NCBI GenBank assembly: GCA_947623775.1
Contig: CANQHL010000017.1
Coordinates: 1-19,346, forward strand
DNA from: an uncultured Clostridia bacterium
GTDB taxonomy: Bacteria; Bacillota; Clostridia; Christensenellales; UBA1242
Length of the DNA stretch: 19,346 nt
Direction: 5' to 3'
Part shown: positions 6,956 to 14,429 of the stretch, piece by piece
Numbering within the stretch: the first letter of the stretch is position 1
How the letters are laid out: the number at the start of each line of letters is the position of its first letter
The notes under the pieces: model-generated
Database searches by the model: none
What the model was told of the DNA's origin: nothing
Seen by the model: only the letters and a program-made list of their open reading frames with translations
Position numbers and translations under genes: made by a program

Positions 6956-9900
6956 TTATTCTTTACTAAATTTTTTGCGTTTTTTCTTTGTTAAAGCAAG
7001 TGCCAAAGTTATTGCAAGTGCTATTGCAACTACGCCGCCGCATACAATTCCAATTATTATGCCAACTGACATTGATGGCTTTTCAATCAAGTACTTCAGC
7101 TGCATTGCACCTTTATAATTGCCTTTGAATGTTATATTTAATGTTGCAGTTCCGGGTTCTGAATTGTTTGCATATTCAATATCGTAATCGACGCCCTCGC
7201 TTAGTTGATAAATTTGTCCATCAACCTCAATGGTTACAGCAGGTTTTGGCTCAACATCGCTGCCTGAGAATGTATAACTCTCTTCAAGTCCAACATTGAT
7301 GTTTTCGCTCTGCACATTTTCAACATTCAAAATGTTTTTAAATGTTGCAGCAAATGTGCCTTTGTAAAATCCTATGCCCTCAATTTCAAAATTTATTTCA
7401 CCGACTTTTTGTCCGCTCGGGCATGAGCGAATAACATAGTCTACATTTTCAGTCAACACTTTATTATCAGCGGTTATTATAGGTTTATGGTCGGTGCTAT
7501 CATATTCAAAATCGGCAATCTGCAAATCCATATCTGTTAAATTTGTCTGAGGATAAATTTCCCCTGTTGTCTTTACAGCGTCAAACGCCATATTTTTACC
7601 AACAATTTTAACTGCATGCAATTCATCTGTAAGGCCTTGAACAAACAAACTTGGCTTTCCAATATCATCACTCGCCTTAACAGTGTATTTGTCGTCATCA
7701 ATGAAAACTTCTGATTCATCATTTTCAGAATATAGCAACAAATCCTTGCCGTTGAGTACAAATGAAACTTCCCCCTCTTGGGTTGTCTGTGCGACGCCGT
7801 TTATATAGCCGCCTTTCTTACCGTTCCAATTTTGCGAGTAGTTAAACACCTTTTCTTCTGATGAATAAATGTTTGTTTTCTCCTCTTTTTCTAACGCTTG
7901 ACTGAAAGTCACTTCAACAAAATTGGTGCTTCCATTTGTGCCTTCCTGAGTGACTTTGATTATAAAGTATCGCCCTGTTACCGTTGGAAAATCGTCAACA
8001 CATTTTTTCTCGCTTTTTGAATTGTCTTTGTCAAGGATATGTGTCCATTCTGTTTTTTCTTCGCTATCTCCAATCCAATATGAAAATTGGCGAATTGCAT
8101 AGCTGGAATCGTAGAATTGCACCGTTGCATTGTTTATGGAAACTCTATCATTAAACTCAAAAATGTAATAATGAGGAAGTGGATAACTCCTTACCGGCAC
8201 ACTAAACCAAGTGTCATCTCTTCCATCATATATGTTTCCAACCACATGCCCGCTATCTGCCGGATTTTTAACAGGATTGCCCTGCTCATTCACCGCCTTT
8301 AACGATTTTATATCTTCTGTTCGGCTGAGATTGTTTGTATAAAATTTATCTAGTGCATTTTCTTGCAGATCATAAACCGTATCATAAACATGTGGATTTT
8401 TTTCTTGCTCGATATATTCTTCAATTTCGCTTTGAGTTGCCTGTGCGTTTATGCAATCGGTTAACATTACTCCCGAATACTCCGCACTTTCACCTACGCT
8501 GTATGAAACTTTCAGCCAGCCGCCACCACCTGTATTTAAACAAAAGGCTTCAATAAGTATTGGCTGATTTGCTTTTGCTGCAACAGTGATTTTGTTGTCA
8601 GTCCAACCAACAATTTGGTTATAATAGTAAAACTCAAAATAATCAGTTACGCAGGTGTTGCATACAACAATTTCATCACCAATTCGCAATGCGGTTACAT
8701 CATCACCATAAACCATAAAGGTTACATTTTGGTCTTTTGGGAAAATAACATTTGCTCGCAATCTTGTAAACGTGTCTCCGCTTGTAACAGAAGTTGAAAG
8801 ATTGCCCGCTCTGTATTGTCTTTCAATGTCGTCGTCTGTTTTGCTTGCAATCAAATCTCTGATATTTGTGCCATCTTGCGCCTTGTTATATTTATATTCC
8901 GTTGCCTCAATTGAGAAGTTTACCGGCTTTTGTATACATACTTTCAATGTCTTTTGTATGCGGGTTGCATCACTGTCAAACCAAACATTATAGTTTATAT
9001 TAAATGTCACTTCATCACTGTTTGTGGCAAAATTTAATGTGTATGTATCATCTTGATTGTCAATCACGCTTCCGCCAACGACATCTGAAACTGAAGTGAT
9101 TTCAAAGTGGTCAGCCGTGGTGACAGTTTTTTCTTTAAGTTTTAAAACTGCACTATTTTGATTGCTATCAAGTAGGAAAGGTTTACCTGTCAAAGCGTCT
9201 GGCTCACCCATTGCATAAAGATTTTGAATTGAAACATGTTTTTCATAATCTAATGCTTGTATCTGCGTAATTGCATCATCACTTAGATTGAAATGCAATG
9301 TGTTTTTGAAATAATCAACCATATCTCTATGGAAATATTTGCTTGCAAATATGGCAAAATGGTCCTCAGTTCGCATATATGTAGATGATTGTTCAAGTGT
9401 TTGTGATTTCTCCAAATAATCAGTTGGTTCACCGCCGCTCATTTGACGCAAGAAATGTAAGAAAGCGTTTACACCAAAACTGTGAATTATGTCAACATAG
9501 GCATAAATTCGATTGCCTCCAAGATTGCCAAATCCAATTTTGTCACCAAGGCTTGCAGTGCATGTCAAAAGGTGAGAAAGGTTGTAATATGGGTCAACCG
9601 TTACACCCCATCCGCCGTTTGATGGTGCAACAGTCTCTGTTCTTGAAGATGCAATGTCGGTGTATAGAATAAATGCCATAACATTGTTGACATTGTTTGT
9701 GATTTCCATAAAATCACCCTCTTTGTCACCAACTGACCATTGTCTGCTTCCATGATAACCAGCTTTAAGTGGATATTGGAAATTGTGATTCATTTCGTGA
9801 ATTGTTCCCCAGCCACCTGTTGTTGTTATCATGTTTTTGTAATCTAATGAGCCGCCCACCCAATTTGTAGGACATATTGCCGCAAACAATCCTGGATAAC

Positions 9901-10984
9901 AAAGTGCGGAGCCGCCAGGAACAAAATTGTCAAACATCATTATAACAGGTCTGATTTGTTCGGAAAGAGTGTCAAGGCTCATTGCATAATTTGAAAGCAT
10001 TGCTGCATTGTTCCAAAATGTCAGTGCATTGTCTGGATCTTCAACGTTTTGCACAGCGGATTTTGGTGCCATGAAGTTGACATATGGAGTTTGAATGTAC
10101 ACCATTGGACTTGGCGACGCTAAAACCTTTTGCCAATCACTTTTTTCAGAAACGCCAAATTTGTAACTTGGATTGTCTACGCCACCATCTATTGTGATTT
10201 TGAAATTTTGTTTAATCGTGCCTGGAACGTTTGACAAAAACACCATTCCCCCAAATGGAGAACCTATTTTTGTTTCGGTTGAGGTAAGTTTGAATTCCTT
10301 TTGAAGATAAGGCATTCTACCAGCATTTTGCATTCTTTCATATCTATCATCGGTGCTGCTAACCCTGCTTATATTATTCTCGGCAAAAGGATAACCAATG
10401 ATGATGCTGAGCTGATTTTCTGGCTTGTTGTCTTTTGTTTGATAAATTGCCTTTTGGTCAACTGTAACAGTCAAAATCTCACCTGCGGGAGCAAATACCC
10501 CAAGCCAATGTCTTGATGATAACATATGATTTATTGTCACAACTTTTGTAACTCGGTCGGCATCATCAGACACCGTTCCATAAAATTGCCCGTCTGCGGA
10601 ATTATGTTTTTTGAGAGTGTTTTGTTGAATATCACTTTCAACCTGGCTGTAAATATCTATACTTTCATTGATTAATTCATCCATCTTTGTACTATCAACC
10701 GACAAAACATTGTCAACTGATGGATAATAATCGGCATCATGATTGCCGAAAGTTTGAGGTTTTACCTTTTGTGGATAAGAGGCAATAGTGGTTTCTGAAT
10801 CAAAATTGGCGATATACGACTTGTTTTTTTCAGATGATTCAAAAGATTTTTCTTTCGCATTGCCATCACTTGAAATTGCGGAAGCGGGGACAAAGTTTAT
10901 CCCAATGCGATAGAATGATACTGCAAAAAATAGCAGCACCAGCATTACACATAAAAACTTTCTATACTTGCTTGCAACTTTCAT
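6956..10984 (-). CDS. Secreted, membrane-anchored M60 (enhancin/mucinase-type) zinc metallopeptidase
   Basis: A 1342-residue surface protein. Residues 1-36 form a signal peptide (basic start, hydrophobic 10-24, cleavage after ASA at 34-36). The M60 region spans about 140-590: a beta-sandwich with GVFAPAGE, then the catalytic HEMNH at 396-400 (zinc ligands His396 and His400, catalytic Glu397), with Glu427 in EITNN as the likely third ligand. Downstream are a PA14-like domain (about 690-835), an F5/8C or CBM32-like discoidin domain (about 895-1030), another beta-rich domain (1040-1140) and two Ig-like repeats (about 1155-1215, 1235-1300) of the D-Y-x-I...G-T-A...F-K-G-N-Y-K-G type. A membrane helix (about 1308-1331) and a KKKRKK tail anchor it; no LPXTG motif is seen. 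M60 enzymes cleave O-glycosylated proteins such as mucins, so host glycoproteins are the likely target. The start at 10984 rather than 11011 is set by GGAGG. Confidence 0.93.
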   Translation of the reverse strand: MKVASKYRKFLCVMLVLLFFAVSFYRIGINFVPASAISSDGNAKEKSFESSEKNKSYIANFDSETTIASYPQKVKPQTFGNHDADYYPSVDNVLSVDSTKMDELINESIDIYSQVESDIQQNTLKKHNSADGQFYGTVSDDADRVTKVVTINHMLSSRHWLGVFAPAGEILTVTVDQKAIYQTKDNKPENQLSIIIGYPFAENNISRVSSTDDRYERMQNAGRMPYLQKEFKLTSTETKIGSPFGGMVFLSNVPGTIKQNFKITIDGGVDNPSYKFGVSEKSDWQKVLASPSPMVYIQTPYVNFMAPKSAVQNVEDPDNALTFWNNAAMLSNYAMSLDTLSEQIRPVIMMFDNFVPGGSALCYPGLFAAICPTNWVGGSLDYKNMITTTGGWGTIHEMNHNFQYPLKAGYHGSRQWSVGDKEGDFMEITNNVNNVMAFILYTDIASSRTETVAPSNGGWGVTVDPYYNLSHLLTCTASLGDKIGFGNLGGNRIYAYVDIIHSFGVNAFLHFLRQMSGGEPTDYLEKSQTLEQSSTYMRTEDHFAIFASKYFHRDMVDYFKNTLHFNLSDDAITQIQALDYEKHVSIQNLYAMGEPDALTGKPFLLDSNQNSAVLKLKEKTVTTADHFEITSVSDVVGGSVIDNQDDTYTLNFATNSDEVTFNINYNVWFDSDATRIQKTLKVCIQKPVNFSIEATEYKYNKAQDGTNIRDLIASKTDDDIERQYRAGNLSTSVTSGDTFTRLRANVIFPKDQNVTFMVYGDDVTALRIGDEIVVCNTCVTDYFEFYYYNQIVGWTDNKITVAAKANQPILIEAFCLNTGGGGWLKVSYSVGESAEYSGVMLTDCINAQATQSEIEEYIEQEKNPHVYDTVYDLQENALDKFYTNNLSRTEDIKSLKAVNEQGNPVKNPADSGHVVGNIYDGRDDTWFSVPVRSYPLPHYYIFEFNDRVSINNATVQFYDSSYAIRQFSYWIGDSEEKTEWTHILDKDNSKSEKKCVDDFPTVTGRYFIIKVTQEGTNGSTNFVEVTFSQALEKEEKTNIYSSEEKVFNYSQNWNGKKGGYINGVAQTTQEGEVSFVLNGKDLLLYSENDESEVFIDDDKYTVKASDDIGKPSLFVQGLTDELHAVKIVGKNMAFDAVKTTGEIYPQTNLTDMDLQIADFEYDSTDHKPIITADNKVLTENVDYVIRSCPSGQKVGEINFEIEGIGFYKGTFAATFKNILNVENVQSENINVGLEESYTFSGSDVEPKPAVTIEVDGQIYQLSEGVDYDIEYANNSEPGTATLNITFKGNYKGAMQLKYLIEKPSMSVGIIIGIVCGGVVAIALAITLALALTKKKRKKFSKE

Positions 10985-11011
10985 ATTAACCTCCTTATAT
11001 TTTACACCCAT

Positions 11012-11040
11012 AATATATCATATTATTTTATGAATTTCAA
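11012..11040 (-). promoter_or_regulatory. Promoter of the M60 peptidase gene
   Basis: On the minus strand, TTGAAA (11040-11035), a 17-base spacer and TATATT (11017-11012) lie 28 bases before the ATG. The 14-base Shine-Dalgarno stretch ATAAGGAGGTTAAT follows. Two 19-base direct repeats lie immediately upstream of the -35. Confidence 0.75.
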
Positions 11041-11060
11041 CACTTTTTTTGTGAAAATTT

Positions 11061-11102
11061 TTGAAAATTTTTTGTGTGATTTGTTGAAAATTTTTTGTGT
11101 GA
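11061..11102. repeat. Two perfect 19-base direct repeats upstream of the M60 promoter
   Basis: TTGAAAATTTTTTGTGTGA occurs at 11061-11079 and again at 11084-11102, a 23-base period. A related partial copy, GTGAAAATTTT, sits at 11051. They begin about 20 bases upstream of the M60 -35 box. This position suits an activator or repressor, but low-complexity slippage could also produce them. Confidence 0.75.
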
Positions 11103-11143
11103 ATTTTAGGTCTAAATTTATTATACCCGGACAACAAAAAACA

Positions 11144-11173
11144 AAAAATCGCAAATGAAATTTTGCGATTTTT
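11144..11173 (-). terminator. Rho-independent terminator of the tdk-xfp operon
   Basis: Perfect 12-bp arms, AAAAATCGCAAA (11144-11155) and its complement (11162-11173), surround a 6-base loop. On the minus strand the hairpin is followed by a T-rich run. It lies about 140 bases after the xfp stop. The intervening 11174-11312 is T-rich on the plus strand, with degenerate TTGTGTTTTTAATC-like repeats and no ORF. Confidence 0.85.
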
Positions 11174-11312
11174 CTTCATTATATTTTGTTATTTGTTTAT
11201 TCTATTTTTGCATTTTTCCGAATTGATTTTTGTGTTTTTAATCCACTCTTGTGTTTTTTTAATCAATTTTTCTGTTTTTTATTGAAAATTTGTCAATTTT
11301 TTAAAATTTATG

Positions 11313-13658
11313 CTAATCTTCCCATTTCCAATTTTCAACTTCCGGCATATCAACACCATATTCGGCAATATATTTTTTGTGGAATTTAAGTTTCTCTTCC
11401 ATTGTCTTTTTAAGTGCCTCTTCTTTTAAATTCAGTTTGTCAATTATGTCAAGCATTAAATGATATCTATCAATCTCATTTTGAACACGCATATCAAAAG
11501 CAGTTGTTATTGTCCCCTCTTCCTTATATCCGTGAACAGTTATGTTTTTGTTGTGTCTTGTTATTGTAAGTTCATGAATAAATTTGTGATAGCCATGGAA
11601 GTTGAATATCACAGGCGTATCAGTTGTAAACAACTTGTCAAATTCTTCATCTGTAAGGCCGTGTGGGTGGAGTTCATTTGACTCCAACTTCATTATATCA
11701 ACAACATTGATAAATCTCACCTTAAGTTGTGGCAAATATTGTCTTATAAGTTTTATTGTCGCAAGCCCCTCGAGTGTTGGTGTGTCCCCCGCCGTTGCGA
11801 GAACAAGGTCAGGTTTTTCTCCCTTTTTGCATGTGCTTGCCCATTCCCATTCACCCAGTCCTTGCGTGCAATGTTTTATAGCATCGTCCATGTTTAACCA
11901 TTGCCAACTTGGATGTTTTGAAGCAACTATCACATTTACATAATTTTTACTTGCTTGACAATGATCATAGCAAGATATTAAACAGTTTGCATCGGGTGGA
12001 AGATATATTCTTGCAATTTTCGATTTCTTGTTTGCGACATGATCAAGAAAGCCCGGCTCTTGATGTGTGTAACCGTTATGGTCTTGTTGCCATACATTTG
12101 AGGTGAGCAAAATATTTAATGATGGAAGAGGTTTTCGCCATTTGAGTTCCCTTGTAACTTTAAGCCACTTGGCATGCTGCGACACCATTGAATCCACAAT
12201 TCGGATAAACGCTTCATAACTTACAAATGTGCCGTGACGCCCAGTAAGCAAATATCCCTCAAGCCACCCCTCGCAGGCATGCTCACTGAGGTAACTGTCC
12301 ATAATTCTTCCATTTTGTGCCAAAAATTCATCATTTTTTTCAATTTTGGCGTTAAAATCACGATTTTCTTCTTCAAATATGTGATAAAGCCTGTTGGACA
12401 TTGCTTCATCTGGGCTGAAAATTCTGAAGTTGTGTGCTTGCTTATTTAATCTGAACACCTCTTTGATGTAACTTCCAAGTTCAAGCATATCTTGTTTTTT
12501 CACTGAGCCGTGATTTCCTATTTCAACTGCAAAATCCTTTAATTGTGGAAGAGCCAACTTTGTTGCACCAAGATTTGTGTTTGGATTTGCACTTATTCTT
12601 TTATCACCTTTTGGCAAAATGTCGCGAATTTCTTTCTTTAATCGATAATCATCATCAAACAACTCTTCAGGGTGATAACTTCGCAGCCAATTTTCAAGCA
12701 GTTGCATATGCCCCTCTTCGGTCATTGATATTGGCACTTGGTGTGCTCTGAAAGAACCCTCCACATTCTTGCCGTCAACCACTTTTGGTCCTGTCCATCC
12801 TTTAGGTGCTCTCAAAATAATCATCGGCCACATAGGGCGTTCATGTGCTGTGCCTGCTCGGAAACTTGTTTGAATTTCTTTGATTTTTGTGATGCACTCA
12901 TCCATTGCAAGTGCCATTTTTTTGTGCATGGCTTTAACATCGCTGCCCTCAACAAAAATTGGTTGCCAGCCGCATCCTATAAAGAATGATCTCAATTCTT
13001 TCTTGGAAATTCTTGAAAGCACAGTCGGATTGCTGATTTTATATCCATTTAAATGTAATATTGGCAAAACAGCACCATCTGTGACCGGATTTAAAAATTT
13101 GTTTGAATGCCATGATGTTGCAAGAGGGCCGGTCTCCGCCTCGCCATCTCCAACAACAACTGTGGCAATCAAATCTTTATTGTCAAACACCGCTCCAAAT
13201 CCATGAAGCAAACTATAACCGAGTTCTCCGCCCTCATGAATAGAACCAGGAGTTTCAGGTGCAACGTGAGAACTTACCCCGCAAGGAAAAGAAAATTGCT
13301 TGCATAGTCTTTTCAATCCCTCCCTGTCTTGACTGATTTTCGGATATACCTCACTATACACTCCCTCCAAATAGGAATTGGATATAAAAAAGTTTCCACC
13401 ATGCCCCGGTCCAGAAATTAAAAGCATATTGAGATTATATTTGTTTATAACACGATCGAGATGTGCATAAACAAAATTTTGTCCGGGAACCGTTCCCCAA
13501 TGCCCGACAATTTTCTTTTTTATATGCTCTGGTTTTAACTTCTCTTTCAATAGCGGATTATCCAAAAGATAAAGTTGTGCGGCGGAAAGATAATTTGCCG
13601 CCCTGAAATATTTGTCGAGCAAGTTCAAATATTCATCATCTAAATAATCTTTTTCCAT
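11313..13658 (-). CDS. xfp: Xylulose-5-phosphate/fructose-6-phosphate phosphoketolase
   Basis: A 781-residue thiamine-diphosphate enzyme of normal family length. It splits xylulose 5-phosphate with phosphate into acetyl phosphate and glyceraldehyde 3-phosphate, and often acts on fructose 6-phosphate too. Recognisable family segments are GHWGTVPGQNF (52-62), GPGHGGN (83-89), HEGGELGYSL (141-150), the ThDP/Mg-binding GDGEAETGPLATSWHSNKF (170-188) and HLNGYKI. I place the start at 13658, not at the in-frame ATG 13736. A GGGGGAG site lies just upstream, the family begins about here, and the longer form would run into the thymidine kinase gene. It follows tdk by 10 bases, so the two share a transcript. 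Acetyl phosphate can be turned into ATP and acetate, suggesting a fermentative pentose-using organism. Substrate preference (X5P alone or both) cannot be told from sequence, and no motif is broken. Confidence 0.97.
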   Translation of the reverse strand: MEKDYLDDEYLNLLDKYFRAANYLSAAQLYLLDNPLLKEKLKPEHIKKKIVGHWGTVPGQNFVYAHLDRVINKYNLNMLLISGPGHGGNFFISNSYLEGVYSEVYPKISQDREGLKRLCKQFSFPCGVSSHVAPETPGSIHEGGELGYSLLHGFGAVFDNKDLIATVVVGDGEAETGPLATSWHSNKFLNPVTDGAVLPILHLNGYKISNPTVLSRISKKELRSFFIGCGWQPIFVEGSDVKAMHKKMALAMDECITKIKEIQTSFRAGTAHERPMWPMIILRAPKGWTGPKVVDGKNVEGSFRAHQVPISMTEEGHMQLLENWLRSYHPEELFDDDYRLKKEIRDILPKGDKRISANPNTNLGATKLALPQLKDFAVEIGNHGSVKKQDMLELGSYIKEVFRLNKQAHNFRIFSPDEAMSNRLYHIFEEENRDFNAKIEKNDEFLAQNGRIMDSYLSEHACEGWLEGYLLTGRHGTFVSYEAFIRIVDSMVSQHAKWLKVTRELKWRKPLPSLNILLTSNVWQQDHNGYTHQEPGFLDHVANKKSKIARIYLPPDANCLISCYDHCQASKNYVNVIVASKHPSWQWLNMDDAIKHCTQGLGEWEWASTCKKGEKPDLVLATAGDTPTLEGLATIKLIRQYLPQLKVRFINVVDIMKLESNELHPHGLTDEEFDKLFTTDTPVIFNFHGYHKFIHELTITRHNKNITVHGYKEEGTITTAFDMRVQNEIDRYHLMLDIIDKLNLKEEALKKTMEEKLKFHKKYIAEYGVDMPEVENWKWED

Positions 13659-13668
13659 TTTCTCCCCC

Positions 13669-14250
13669 TTATTTTTCACTTTCAACACGTTGTTTGAAGC
13701 ATCTGTAACACATTCCCTCATAGGTTTCGTCACCAATCATCAACTCTTCACCATCAAGGCATATTTTTCCGTTGACAATTCTTGCATTTATTGTGGCTTT
13801 TCTGCCACATTTACATACTGATTTTATTTCGGTTAATGAATCGGCAATTTCAACAAGTCTCTTGCTTCCCTCAAAGAGTTCAGTTTTAAAGTTTGTCAAA
13901 AGTCCATAGCAAAGCACGGGTACGGTTTGAGAAATTTCCTTTAGTTGTTCCACCTGTTCTTTTGTAAGAAATTGCGCTTCATCAACTATTATTATTCTTC
14001 TTTCATGAAGAATGTCATACTGCTTGCAAATGTCAAAGAAATTTTCATTGTTATAAAATTCGATACATTCACTTTTAAGACCTATTCGGCTTTTGACAAG
14101 AGGAATTCCGTTTTCTTCACCTCTGGTGTCAACAACGGGTTTGAAGAGATAGACTGCAAACCCCTTTTGTAAATAATTAAATCTACACATAAGTGCCTGA
14201 GCTGTTTTTGAAGAGCCCATGGCACCATATTTAAAATAAAGTTTAGCCAT
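13669..14250 (-). CDS. tdk: Thymidine kinase (type II, zinc-containing)
   Basis: This 193-residue enzyme phosphorylates thymidine (and deoxyuridine) with ATP for nucleotide salvage. It shows a P-loop GAMGSSKT (9-16), the Walker-B/catalytic DEAQF (90-94, Glu91 as likely base) and a lasso segment, GLLTNFKTELFEGS (116-129). Four zinc-ligand cysteines (146, 148, 181, 184) complete the family pattern. The length is standard. The lasso reads LLTNF rather than the common LRTDF, a mild divergence. It is the promoter-proximal gene of a two-gene operon with xfp. A TTGACA-17-TAAAAT promoter sits very close upstream, with SD GAGGGAG. Assignment as type II TK rather than dNK is secure, because the zinc cysteines are absent from the dNK fold. 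Confidence 0.96.
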   Translation of the reverse strand: MAKLYFKYGAMGSSKTAQALMCRFNYLQKGFAVYLFKPVVDTRGEENGIPLVKSRIGLKSECIEFYNNENFFDICKQYDILHERRIIIVDEAQFLTKEQVEQLKEISQTVPVLCYGLLTNFKTELFEGSKRLVEIADSLTEIKSVCKCGRKATINARIVNGKICLDGEELMIGDETYEGMCYRCFKQRVESEK

Positions 14251-14266
14251 TTTTTACTCCCTCTAA

Positions 14267-14295
14267 ATTTTAAAAAATTAGTAGGATTTTGTCAA
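14267..14295 (-). promoter_or_regulatory. Promoter of the tdk-xfp operon
   Basis: On the minus strand TTGACA (14295-14290), a 17-base spacer and TAAAAT (14272-14267) form a near-consensus promoter. The ATG is only 17 bases downstream, so transcription starts inside or at the GAGGGAG ribosome site (14263-14257). Confidence 0.7.
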
Positions 14296-14371
14296 ATAAA
14301 ACAAACATGGAATAAAAATTTTTTTTAACAAATTCACTCTCTTTCAACGCTGATTAAAAATTTTTAGGAGC

Positions 14372-14405
14372 AAAAAAAATGAGTCGGCAAAATGTCAACC
14401 CATTT
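14372..14405 (-). terminator. Rho-independent terminator of the RNase R gene
   Basis: On the minus strand a 10-bp stem (AAATGGGTTG with CGACTCATTT, two G-U pairs) closes a 9-base loop and is followed by eight Ts. It begins 25 bases after the stop codon of the ribonuclease gene. Confidence 0.85.
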
Positions 14406-14429
14406 AAATTTTTGTTTTTTTCGCTGTTT

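Noticed and set aside
13659..13736. Longer N-terminus for phosphoketolase (ATG at 13736)
   Set aside because: It would overlap the thymidine kinase gene by 68 bases; GGGGGAG just upstream of 13658 and the family start point favour the shorter form.
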